In this document: piece by piece, positions 31,470-43,325 of the stretch | Position numbering within the stretch: position 1 is the first letter of the stretch | Layout: each line of letters begins with the position of its first letter | NCBI RefSeq assembly: GCF_000204055.1 | Contig: NW_006768772.1 | Location: 1,796,071-1,860,070, forward strand | Length of the DNA stretch: 64,000 nt | Reading direction: 5' to 3' | Origin: Melampsora larici-populina 98AG31 | Lineage: Eukaryota > Basidiomycota > Pucciniomycetes > Pucciniales > Melampsoraceae | Notes under the pieces: generated by a model | What the model was told of the DNA's origin: nothing | Database searches by the model: none | What the model saw: only the letters and a program-made list of their open reading frames with translations | Made by a program: the position numbers and the translations under genes

Positions 31470-33101
31470 AATAAAACAAACGAGCAAAAGATTGTATTTA
31501 TTATAGAAATAAAAATATCTTCTTAAGAAATGTTTCGCAGAGGAAGGAAGGATTTCAGGATAATGACAATAATGAGTTCTAACAATAATAATGATTTTTG
31601 TTACGAATGAAGTGGGAATCATTAGGGAATTCCACTTCCTAATCATCCATTTCTTTGATGACGACATATTTGATCTAGCTATAAGAGTGAGAAAATGTTG
31701 CACATCATCTGAGAAGAAATGGATAACGAAGAGACGCGTGACCCGGTACTCCATTATCCGAAACTCCTTTTCCCCGACCCATTCCCATTCTTCAATACCT
31801 TGTACCGACTACTATTTCCTCCTGTAGTTTGAGGTTTTTGAGCATTTTTGAGTGCTTTTTTTGTATTTGAATATCAAAAGTGATTATACCCAAAAATACC
31901 GTGCAAATTTGACAAAAATCTCAAAATTCCAGAGCCAGTAGGGGGAGTATTCCTTGCATTCCTTGATTTTTTTTGATGACTCAATGTGTCTCAAAGGGGC
32001 TTGGCCTCGCAAAAATCCCCAGACAGGGATAGAAAGTTTTATAAGGAGGTCAATTTTTATCCTGCACAAGGCATTCCCCTCACACGCAAAAGTGTATGAG
32101 TTTGTCATAATTCCCTCACTGTTAGTTGAGTTTACCCAAGACTTAAATTGTGATCTTTGCAGCAAGAAGAGAAGCTTAAAGGGTGCAAAGCAGGTCTATG
32201 TATTTACTGATATCTGAAGGTAGGATACCTTAGGAATTGTCAGTTACAAGGTTTGACACCTTTGTACCACGTGAGGCTTTTGGATGTTTCCTGGCTGTCC
32301 AAAAAATATGGGTTGCTTGTAACATTGATCAGAGGTTATTCCTGTTTAGCATCGGGAAAAATTAAAGTCAGATATGCAGAGCACGTTGTCAACAAGGCCC
32401 ATTCCAAATTACATGAAGAACTCTACGGGCTCCAAGTCATACACGTCTTTTTTTCTGCGTAGGATACACGTCTTTTCTTCTGCGTAGGACGGACCAGAAA
32501 GGCTCTTGGAAGTGCGTTCTGAACCTGGTTTTTGAGTATGAGGATATGGTCTCCTGCGGTTCCTGCCTCCCGCTCCGGATTGAAGCTGAGGTAAGAGAGA
32601 TTCCACCGATCGATGCGCCCAAGATTCGGGCCTTCTTACGGTCAAAAAAGGTGCACCGTGCCGCTTTCCCTGTGTTGGCGGTCCTTGATATCTCAATCGC
32701 ACCCATCCCAACACAAGATCCTCTTGTTAACATACAGTCAATTTCACAAAGCTTGGAAAGAATTCCGCGCCAGTTTGCTCAAGTTTGGCGGGCAAAAGTT
32801 TCCAAACTTTCTGCAATCGACTGTATGATCTCCAGTGAGGTAAGGTGTACTAGAAAGGATTCTTCTGGAAGTGTGATGACATAACGAAAGAGCGACTTCC
32901 CTGTATATGTGTTATGTGTAGCTTATTACATATCGTTATATGGCTTTAGAGTGTAGTATATGTAGTGCTCTTGCTTGCCACAGTTGACTTGCGGTGACTC
33001 CACTTTACCGATCAAGTCAACACACCGTTCTTGCTATCAATCATATCTCATACTGAAGAAGTGACTATTATCAATTCATTAACATCAAATTATTCTCCGA
33101 A
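31470..33101. other. Intergenic region upstream of uba1
   Basis: No gene seen. It contains a tandem pair of 25-bp units (ATACACGTCTTTT...CTGCGTAGG) at about 32439-32488. The stretch 32500-32880 is less AT-rich and open in one frame for 112 codons, without recognisable product. The last few hundred bases presumably hold the uba1 promoter. Confidence 0.5.
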
Positions 33102-36100
33102 ATGGCTATTGCAAACTCGGAGGGAGAGTCATCTGGTCAAGTCTCAATGCAGGTCGATCAATCTACCATCGATGAAAGTTTATATTCGCGTCAATTGTAA
33201 GTCTTCTCCTCAAAGGACCATGATCTCTCTCTATTGAACTCCAAGTGATAGGAGCAATAACAGGAGTCCAATATCTCCTTCCCCGCACATAAATCAGATT
33301 GAATGGTATCAGTACTATGGACTAATGTATTGGGTTGACTTACACTTTCAAATAGATATGTTCTGGGTCATGAAGGTGCGTCTTTCAGCTAGCATTTTCG
33401 AACAAAGAGACCCTCTGAGTATTCATTTAGTTACTTATGATCATATTCACAGCCATGCGGAAGATGGCCAACTCAGATGTTCTCATTGTGGGCATGAAGG
33501 GACTTGGAGTGGAAATCGGTATGTGATGATCCTGCTGACCCGTGCTCCGATCACTGAGAGTTTGGTCAGTATGTTGACTTTCCTTCCACACTTCTGTCTC
33601 AGCCAAAAATATTTGCCTCGCCGGTGTTAAATCTGTCACCATTCATGACCCTGAGTTCACGGCCAAACCCGACTTGGGAACTCAAGTAAGTGACATCTTG
33701 ATGCCTTGTGGCAATGTATCACTGATCAGATTGTTTCTCATCTACGTATAGTTTTTCCTGCGTGATTCAGATATTGGGAAAGCTAGGGATGTCTCAACTC
33801 AACCTCGTCTAGCCGAATTGAACTCATACGTTCCTGTACGAGTCCTCGGAAAAGACTTGACTTTGGACGCTCTCAAGTCGTTTCAGGTGCAAGCTTATCA
33901 TACGCATTATTTCATTATGTTGATTGTTGATACAATTCCCGTTTGGCATCTGCAGGTTGTTGTCCTGACCAACGTTTCTCTAGCCAAACAGTTAGAACTG
34001 GACGACTTCACCCACCGAAATGGCATCCAGTTTATCGCTGCTGACGTGAGGGGGCTCTTTGGGTAGGTTGAGACCAATGCTTATATTCGCCCAGAGTTCG
34101 CTTTACTAAATCAAGCCTATCCCATCTATCATATGCAGTTCTGTCTTTTGCGATTTTGGTCCTGAATTCCCGGTCATCGACACAAATGGTGAACAACCTG
34201 TTTCTGGGATGATCGTATCTATTGAGAAGGTCAGTCTTATACTCTATATAGCATAAGTTTACCTTGCCCGTAAAAAGCTGGAGAGAAACCCTCATATTTG
34301 CCAACTTGAACCACAAAAGAGTGCCCAAGGGCTCGTGACCACTTTGGATGACTCTAGGCACGGCTTAGAGGACGGTGACTTTGTAAATTTCACCGAAGTC
34401 AAAGGAATGGACGGATTCAATGAGTCAGAACCTCGGAAGGTGACCGTAAAAGGTGTGACATTCCATTTCTTGGATGCTGCTGCAGCCTTGCTGAGAATAT
34501 TTTTTGTTTCGCTTACAGGTCCGTATACTTTCACAATCGGGGATACAACGTCATTTGGAGAGTATAAATCTGGCGGATGGTTTCATCAGGTCAAGATGCC
34601 CAAATCTTTGAATTTCGTAAGTTTGTCTAGCCGTGTTGTATCCCTTTTTTGGCAGCTTGATTGACTTGACCTCTTCCTCAGAAACCATTGCGAGAATCGT
34701 TAGAGAAACCCGAATTTTTGATTACAGATTTTGCCAAGTTTGACCGCCCGGCTTCCCTTCATTCTGGCTTTCAAGCCCTCTCCAAGTTTCAAGAAAACTA
34801 TCAACGTTTACCCCGACCTAGGAATGAAGAAGACGCTAAGGAAGTCCTCAAAATTGCTCACGGTTTACACCAGGAAGATCTTGGCGACCTTTCCGAGAAG
34901 GCTGTCATGGAACTCTCATACCAAGCTGTTGGTGAATTAGCACCTATCACAGCAGTTATTGGTGGGTATGTCGCGCAGGAAGTTCTGAAGGCGTGTTCTG
35001 GCAAGTTTCACCCCACCTTCCAGCATCTTTACTTTGACGCTTTGGAAGCGCTACCCTCCAAGGCTCCAACAGAAGCCGATGTACAGCCAATCAATTCTCG
35101 CTATGACAATCAAATTGCGGTTTTCGGACGAGAGTTTCAAGACAAAATTGCAAATTACCGACAGTTCTTGGTTGGGGCTGGTGCGATTGGCTGTGAAATG
35201 TTGAAGAACTGGTCGATGATGGGGTTGGCAACCGGTCCTAATGGGAAAATATCTGTAACCGACATGGACTCCATTGAGAAAAGTAACCTCAATCGCCAAT
35301 TCTTATTCCGGCCTCGTGATTTAGGCTCATTCAAGAGTCAAGCAGCCCCAAGGGCTGTATGTGAAATGAACCCAGAATTAGAAGGAAAGATTGTGACCTA
35401 TCAGGACGCAGTGGGTGATCGAACCGAGAATATCTTTGGGGACGATTTCTTTGATAATCTCGATTGTGTCACCAATGCACTCGATAACGTTCTAGCCAGA
35501 CAATACATGGATCGACGATGCGTTTACTACGAAAAGCCTTTGCTAGAATCTGGTACACTGGGCACTAAAGCCAACGTTCAAGTTGTTCTTCCTCATCTCA
35601 CCGAATCTTACTCTTCATCACAAGATCCCCCCGAGAAAGAAGCACCAATGTGTACGGTCAAAAGTTTCCCAAATGTCATCGAACACACTATCCAGGTACG
35701 CACATTGATGCCTTGCCCTCAAATAATTTTCTGAGCTTACATGTCAATTGACTCATTTTTAGTGGGCCAAGGAGAGGTTCTCCGAGTATTTCACCAAACC
35801 TCCAGAGACTGTCAATCAGTATTTGTCGCTTCCTAACTTTGTGGATACTTTACGTCAAGGCGGTAATCCAGCAGAACAACTCAACCAGATCAAAGAATAT
35901 TTGGTCGACAACCGTCCGCTTACATTTGGTGAATGTGTTCAGTGGGCTCGATTGAAATTCGAACTCGAGTTCAACAATGAGATTCGACAATTGTTGCACA
36001 GCTTACCAAAGGATCTTGTAAGGATGTCAGCTACGCTTAGCTATGTATACGAATTCCTGATCATGTCATTATTTGAACAGATTACCAAAGAGGGTGTACC

Positions 36101-37455
36101 GTTTTGGTCGGGACCTAAGAGGGCCCCTGGGTCCATCAACTTTGACCCTTCCGACGTATGTTGAACCTCCTATTTCAGTATATCGAACGCACCTATTCAG
36201 ATTTCCGTGCATTTCTTCTTCAGCCCCATCACTTGACTTTCATTATCGCTGCAGCCAATCTTCATGCTTACAACTATGGCTTAAAAGGCGATCGAGACCC
36301 TGTTGCGATCAAAAAGATTTTAGAGACCGTGATTGTACCCGAGTTTACGCCTAAAAGCGGTGTGCAAGTGCAAGTTAAAGATGATGAACCTGTGAATCCA
36401 CAGGCAGCTGGTGGTACATACTTTCAAACTCGTATCTCCAATTATGCCTCGCTGATATATTCATCATCCTGACTTCCAATCTTGTAGATGTCGACGAGGC
36501 TGAGGTTGCCTCGACCCTACCAGCCCCTTCAACTTTGGCCGGATTCCGATTAAACCCATGTGAATTCGAAAAGGATGATGATACGAATTTCCATATGGAT
36601 TTCATCACTGCTGCCTCCAATCTAAGAGCCACTAATTATTCCATTAATAACGTTGATAAACATCGAACCAAGTTGATTGCAGGAAGGATTATCCCAGCGA
36701 TTGCTACTACCACTGCTTTGGCTACTGGACTTGTTTGTTTGGAGTTGTATAAGATCATTGATCAAAAGAAGAATTTAGAAGATTATAAGAATGGGTTTGT
36801 GAACTTGGCTTTACCGTTCTTTGGGTTCTCAGAACCGATCGCGGCAGCTAAAAACAAGGTGAGTCCATCATATTTCCAAAGGAGATGTAAATATTGAGAT
36901 GTTCTGAACTAACTAGAGAAAATGATTTTCTGGATTTAGTATTATGATACTGAATGGACCCTTTGGGATCGATTTGATATTGATCATGATATTACACTTC
37001 AGGGATTAATTGATTTTTTCAAAAATGAAAAGAAACTTGAAATCACCATGTTGAGTAGTGGCGTTTCAATGCTTTATAGTAGCTTTATGGCCAAGAAGAA
37101 AGTTGAGGAACGACTTAAAATGAAGTTTGTCTTTTTTAGTCTAATCAAAACTCACCTTCTTGACCACTGTTGTCTTGTGAGGAAATGCTGAAGATATTTG
37201 TGATCTTTTCTAGGATGAGTCAGTTAGTGGAAACTGTTTCGAAGAAACCTGTGCCACCTCATGTGAAAGCAATGATGTACGTGTTTGTGTGGATATCCTT
37301 TTACACTTCTTCATTTGGTCTATCTCATTTACTTATTCTTGACTCTTTTTGTTGACTCTTTAGTTTTGAGGTCATGGTTGATACGATGAATGATACAGAC
37401 GATGATGATGATGATGTAGAAGTCCCTTATATTAAAATTAGGATTCGTCCTTAGG
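33102..37455 (+). CDS. uba1: Ubiquitin-activating enzyme E1
   Basis: E1 uses ATP to adenylate ubiquitin and passes it, as a thioester, to E2 enzymes. The gene has about 17 exons; all 16 introns are short with GT-AG ends, the first at 33197-33355. The protein begins with a short acidic leader and [16 protein letters not shown], the usual E1 start. The first (inactive) adenylation half has [16 protein letters not shown]. The active half has [16 protein letters not shown] for ATP binding and [17 protein letters not shown]. The catalytic cysteine lies in [12 protein letters not shown]. Then come the SCCH region ([15 protein letters not shown]), a second [13 protein letters not shown] block, and a C-terminal ubiquitin-fold domain ending [18 protein letters not shown]. 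Total about 1,000 residues, as in other fungal Uba1. No damage seen. Expected in nucleus and cytosol, essential. Confidence 0.97.
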
Positions 37456-39246
37456 TTCTCATTAGGAAAATATGGGTTTCAAAGATTGATAAAATTTGAT
37501 CATTCAATATCAGGATTTGGTGGGTGAAAGAAGAAGATAGACCCAGACAAAGAATTGCATTTATGTTTGAAATTTTCTAGAAGATTTTTCAGTTTATTCA
37601 GAAAAAACGAGTGAAACTTGTTTGTGGTATGTTAACCTTACTTTCTTTGTGGTGAAATTGTAAAAATTTAAAAAGGGAGATGATGAGAAGACTATCTCAT
37701 GAAATGCGAGGACAGATTTTCAATCAAAGTTTCATGTTTGGGATGATTGATAAGCATGGTGGGTACTAAAGAAGAATCTTTGAAAGTTCAATGTCACTCG
37801 TTGCTCTGATCCATGATAGCTGGTTCATATATAAAAGAGATGTGTTATTCAGGTCAAACAGCCAATCTGCTGAAGCTGAAAAACCAAAGATGATACTGGT
37901 GAAAGAAGGTTACAAGCATACCTATATTTCAGTTTAGATAAAAGAAAGACAAGGATGGACCTCTTTATCCACAAACTACTACCCTTCCAAGGGGAAAAAT
38001 ATGTCGCAGAGAAGAGTTTCCTGTGGCAACATTTTCTTACTTGCGGGATTGAATCGCAGTGTAGAACACATTGACCTCCGTTTAAGCTTAACCTCCGTCT
38101 GATTTGTGCGCTACCTTTTTAGTTTTTTGTGATCATCTCACTTCAATGCCATATAACTTCTTTCAGTCATATTTCGCGCCTAGCGTGGTGTCGCGCCATA
38201 GCCCCTTCTCAAAGGGAGGACGTCTCTGCGGTTGGTGAGGCTTGTGTAAAGCTAGGACTGAAACTGATTATTTTCTTGCTTGCGGTCAAGCAGTTGTATT
38301 AGCACCCAATACAAAACATTTCTCCCGATGAAAGTGAAGTTTGCGGTGGGAAATTTGTAAATTAAGACTATCGCAAAATGTTGATCATATGCCCCGATGA
38401 CGGTGATTCTCATGAAATTATCATCTTTTGAGCGGCGGAGATTTTTTTGGCCTTTTGCTTCCCAGAAGTGATCTGACTCAGTAGCATTTGCATAGCCCAC
38501 TTCGTGTTTAAGGTTTAATCCCAGTTCATAGCTTGACTGCTGATGAATTCATTTAAATGATTATTAGCATTTACGAAGACACTTTTGAGCCACAGGGTGT
38601 CAGGCATAACTGAGAATGGGGGCCCAACCGGACGTCATGAAGAGCATGCAGGCATGATATCCGAGCTCATTGGGGAGTGCAATTGGCTGTGCTTGCACAC
38701 GCCCAGGCACCCGAGCTTTGAGCTCTAACGGAAATTTCTCTATGGCGTGTCTAAGGATGTCCGCTGAAGTCGAATCCCCCGCAAGAAGGCTTGGTCATCC
38801 CTCGGGCATCCGAGTGTACTTGTGTTGTATATCAGGATATCCGCCGTTTTCCATTCTTTGCGCTAGCCCAGCCTTGCCAGGTGCTTCCGCAATCATTTAT
38901 TTTTGAACGAGGTATCTATTTCAATCTGCCGCAATCATTTATTTTTGAACGAGATATTTACTCCAATCTGCCACCTTAAATGGAATCCGTACCCGTTTAT
39001 TCTGTACTTTGAGATACTGCTTTGGACCTCGACGTCGGCAATGCCGTATGTGGCCACAAGAGGTGATGGGACCAACATTTCTCAATTCCCATTTTCGTCC
39101 CCTGAAGGCCATCAGGAAGATCAAGACTCAAAGAGGTCTCGTAACCATGTGTCAGTAAGAGCTTCACTTCTGTCATTACCTCTTAAAGTATCTTGGCATG
39201 CCATTCTACATACATCATATTCAACCTACTTTTTCCACTTGGCACT
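37456..39246. other. Intergenic stretch downstream of uba1
   Basis: No gene identified. It contains two tandem 42-bp units at 38889-38930 and 38931-38972 (each starting GCAATCATTTATTTTTGAAC). Several short open frames in 38,640-39,240 lack recognisable products. Confidence 0.5.
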
Positions 39247-40455
39247 ATGCCATGGCGTGCTCGAAATTTTAGCAATGAGCCTGAACTCTCAACCAATCGT
39301 TTTGAAGACGCCAATGGAGTCAATTGGAAGCGGCGAAGTGGTCCAAAGCTTTCCGGGCGGCTACCCCTCACTCAGTCCGATGAACCCCAACGGAGCCCAG
39401 ATGATGTAGATTGGATCAGCTTGTCCTTATGGTGCGTCGGCTTTCAAATGTTTTATGGCTTGCAGGTTGCAAGCTTCGAATCTCACATCCTTTTCTATTT
39501 CACCCCAATAGCCAGCTGACGTACCTCCGCACCACCTTACAAACGGCCCGGAATGCTAACCATGTCAGAAGGGTTGAGTTAAACAGCATCGGAGTCGCCT
39601 TAGACAGCATCCGTTCGCAAATCCACTGCAACGATGAGCCCAAGTTGATTTCTACCAAAGTCTCCCCTACACCAAGAATCTCTCCCTTAATTACTTCCCC
39701 AATTCACTTGTCAGTACTCTGCGTATCATGGCAAAGGAAACTCATCGCTTACATTGGATTTGATAACCTCACATATTCGAACATGATATATTAGGTCAAT
39801 AGCTCCAGCAGGTTTAGCGACCGCACGCGTATCCGATGGGCGTACAACTCAAATTTCTGGTCTCCAGTTTCCAGCTCCGCCTAGAAGTTCATCTATTCAA
39901 AGTCCAATGACAGTCACGTCCTGTTTTCCGACACTCAAGTCACAAGATGTGGGCCGGCTTCAAAGCTTACTTTCACCTTCCGTCCACCACTCATCTGTAG
40001 CTCGGGAAAAAACTCCTACCGATCCGAATCTCAATCATTCTTATCGTAGCTTGCCACGGTCTCCAGCCCACCAGCATAAGAAGTTAGATTCTATAAACTC
40101 AGATACATTGTTTGACTTCTCCTCTCGACAGAGTGCGGATTCAGATCTCTCAATTTTTTATCAGCAAAGTCTCAAGCGAGAAATTGACAACAGCACGTCT
40201 TCCGATACTGAACTTCTTTCGGCGCCGCTGATGACAAGCCCTCTGCCCATACACTACTCGCCGATAAACCACTATCAAGACAACATCGAAATGGAGTGGG
40301 ATAAGATCGAAGAGGATATCACTCACATACGTCCCTCGGCAAGATGGCCGCGCTTCTCGAAACTTAGATCTCTATCTGACAAGATCAGAGTGGTCTCACG
40401 TCAGAAACGCCCGACGCAAACTAGGAGCTTACCTCAAATGTTGTCGCATGTTTGA
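39247..40455 (+). CDS. Orphan gene, 347-residue protein of unknown function
   Basis: Three exons keep frame: 39247-39431, 39512-39709 and 39795-40455, joined by introns with GTGCGT...AATAG and GTCAGT...TTAG; total 1,044 coding bases. The protein starts MPWRARNFSNEPEL, is rich in Ser and Pro with charged stretches, and ends with an acidic segment (NIEMEWDKIEEDI) followed by a basic one (RFSKLRSLSDKIRVVSRQKR). No domain recognised. It lies between uba1 and the nudE-like gene, on the same strand, in the host gene block. An alternative upstream exon starting at ATG 39042 is possible but gives poor splice phase. Confidence 0.62.
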
Positions 40456-41399
40456 ATATTCAATCTCACAAAGTGTAACCATCAGTTGAAGTATACCCCT
40501 GTGCAACCGATCTTTTCTGTTATGACACGACCAATGATGTTCACGTTCTCTTCTCTGAGGTTATATGCTCATTTCACTCTCATCTAGCCATAGTATTTCC
40601 AGGTACTTCTAGGTACTTTTATATTTTCATATCCTGGCGGCTGCTATATCTCATAATTTATCATTCTAGCAATCGCTGTCCATTATGCATAATCTTTAAT
40701 TAGCCAATTTAATCTATACCTTCGTTTTGTTATTTGAAAATTCTGTTTGTATTGTTTGATTGTAGGATTTAAGATCAATTGTGAAGACCTCATCATAATA
40801 TTTTTAGGCTCTAGAGGGTATTGGTTTACCACGAGATAAACTCTGGTTCACTCTTACTGCCCTTTTGTGACATGAAGTTTGGTCAGAATAATGTCATGTT
40901 GTGTGAAACAGTCATACATGGTTGACACTGAACATTCTTGTTTATTTTGAAGAAAACTAAATATGTATCGCCATCAATCCTAGTAATCATAAATCTAAGA
41001 CTTTATGTATTACACTTTGCTCTGCTTGCAGTCCATGTGGAACCCAAATGTTCATACATTGCTTTGAACATTGTTTTGACAGTAGAGATTGAGGCTCAGG
41101 AGTCAAAGGTTTACTATTTTTGGCTGCATCTATGAAATTTAAATTGATCCTGTTGAAGTTGAAAAGGGGCCCGAACCAAGTGGATTTGATTTAGACCGTG
41201 CATTGGGTTATCACTAACACATTGGTCCGCAATCCACACTCCTAAAAACAGGAAGTCTATGCTTCAAACGAAACTACCCTTTAGACACTTGAAAGTTGTG
41301 AGCCACCGTCCTCATAAAACTTGCTGATTAAAACCCAAAGTTCTCAATGGAGATATCAAAAGCAGGAAGCAGGAATGTAGCTAATTGGGTGTACCCTTT

Positions 41400-41461
41400 G
41401 GTTAGCTTCACAAAGCCCTCTCTGCGCGGCAGCGTCAGCGAGGGCTTTGTCAAGCTAAACC
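41400..41461. repeat. Hairpin with ~21-bp arms
   Basis: Left arm 41400-41420 begins GGTTAGCTTCACAAAGCCCT and right arm 41440-41461 is its reverse complement with two differences. The 19-base loop is GC-rich. It may be a minimal foldback element or a stem in a transcript. Confidence 0.7.
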
Positions 41462-42026
41462 CTTCGGCAAGATATGTCTTAATTTAACCATGTTTGCTTC
41501 TTGACACAAAATCTTACCACACAACTCAACAATTATGATTCTTACACACTAATTACTCATCGCACTGGTTTCAACCATCTCTGACTATTTACAAGCATTT
41601 CATTTTCTGGTCCTAACACTTATGACTAAAGGTCTCAATGAAATCACTGAATTTGTTCGGCCAGCAGGCTGGATTATGCATTAATGCACACAGTCACAGA
41701 CACAATCCTTGGAGTTCATTTTTCTAATGTCTGTGATTGTTTTACCCATGATTCACCAGCTCATTGACAGGTATAGGACCATGCCCTCCAGCTTTCTACT
41801 TCATGTCACTTGAAAACCCCAGTGTCAATACCAAGCTTAGTCACTTGAAGCAGAGACTTATTGTTACCCTTGAAACACAATTTGGGTGGGGATGAAGAGT
41901 GCATTCAGCCAATAGGATTAGAATATAAGTATTTACAATGAAACTGAAAGTAAATTTATCCTTCTACGGATTTCACAAGGCATCATGAGGTATTGGCAAG
42001 CATCAGGCATGTCCACTGACACTAGG

Positions 42027-42404
42027 CACTAGTGACAATACCGCAAGAGCACCGCACTATGTTGCAGTTGTGGTGCGGTTGCGTAGCGCTTTTGGGCGCC
42101 GCAATAGCAACGCAATATAGTGCGGTGCCAGCGCTCCGCAATCCGGGTTCAAAAAACCCCTTGGTCAGAAACCCGCACCGCAATTGCGGTCGGTTTTTGA
42201 CGGTTATTTAGGGCAAATATTGCGGAAATAGGGCAATATTGCGCATTTTCCGCAATATTTGCCCAACCGCTCCGCAACGGCAAGTTACAAAAAAAACACC
42301 CCATTGCGGAGTGGTTGCGTAGCGTAATAATGCGCCGACTGCGCAACGCAATGGAAATAGGTCGAAATCCATTGCGTTGCGTAGCGCTTGCGGTGTTGCT
42401 AGTG
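42027..42404. mobile_element. Foldback-type element rich in CCGCAA/GCGTAGCG words
   Basis: The ends are inverted (left CACTAGTGACAATACCGCAA; right, reversed, CACTAGCAACACCGCAAGCG). The interior is full of short inverted words such as GCGTAGCGC, TTGCGGA and CCGCAATATT. It stands out as GC-rich in AT-rich surroundings. There is no coding capacity. No clear target duplication was found, so the superfamily is open; the CACTA start may be coincidental. Confidence 0.6.
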
Positions 42405-42720
42405 AAGTATGCTCATTCCAAAAATTCATGGTTCAAGGACTTCTTTTCCGGGAACTCTTTGGAAAATGTCTTATGTATGAGGAAGCCATTCTGGAGCACA
42501 CTAATTAGTTCACATATTGAGGTCTTGCACATTCACCCTTGTATGATGCCAAGTAATAGAATACTAAACTTGTGATGCACACCATCAAGCTGTGTCACAT
42601 TGCTCGTATTTGCTTATTTGTCTGGGACAGAGAATTCATCCGCATCCTGAAGATTTCATGTCAATTGAACCAGAAGTTCCTCACAGGGTCCCAAATTCTG
42701 GGTAGTGGACCTGTCTGGAT

Positions 42721-42743
42721 TTTAGCGTTACGGTAACGCTAAA
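42721..42743. repeat. Perfect 23-bp palindrome
   Basis: Arms TTTAGCGTTAC and GTAACGCTAAA around a single G. It lies 583 bases upstream of the nudE-like start codon. It could be a transcription factor site or a replication-related structure; nothing else supports either. Confidence 0.6.
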
Positions 42744-43325
42744 TCACCTCGTTAACGCACCCATAGTGGGTGCTCTAAGTGCATCGGTGGTTAAGTGAGA
42801 CAGTTTTGACCGCTGGTTGAGTTTCTGACATTGATCCTCATCACTTCATCACCTCTGCATACAACGACTCCTCGACCATCACCATACATACTACCACTGA
42901 CCAGTGCCACTACTAACACTTTAAGCAGCTTTCCAACCATACTCATATCAACGCTAACCTTTCTCACTGAAAACTTATCAAAAACAGAAAAACAACCAGG
43001 CCAACGAAATTATCACGGAACGAACGAAGAACATTATAACATCAGATCAAACACTCGAACAAGTTCAATCAAACATACATATACCTTCAATCAATTCACC
43101 TTGAACGTCTTCACATTCAATTATCAACCCACTCATCTTTCGCCCTTACCTTACCTATCAAGCATTTAAACCAGTCATTCCATTGCATCGAAAACCTGGT
43201 TTGCTATCACATCACTCTCAACGTATTTAATCCAAGTGGTGAATCGCATTTCAAAAACTTATCTAATCAGTCGATCTGTGCCTAAGAATAAATAAGATCT
43301 CTCATCAAATATTGAAGCTTCACAT

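Larger units (their letters stand above)
40456..43325. other. Long gene-free stretch with inverted-repeat elements
   Basis: No coding region is supported. It contains three structures listed separately: a hairpin at 41400-41461, a foldback element at 42027-42404 and a perfect palindrome at 42721-42743. The final 500 bases, C/A-rich, are probably promoter and 5' untranslated sequence of the nudE-like gene. Confidence 0.55.

Noticed and set aside
32546..32884. Plus-strand coding region of 112 codons upstream of uba1
   Set aside because: No recognisable similarity, starts with a non-supported codon context, and overlapping frames on the other strand are equally open.
37456..39246. tRNA genes in GC-richer patches of the intergenic regions
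   Set aside because: No cloverleaf with both A and B boxes could be drawn for any candidate.
42027..42404. CACTA family membership of the foldback element
   Set aside because: Both ends start CACTAG, but no 3-bp target duplication was found and the ends otherwise differ from the TNP2 region; left unclassified.
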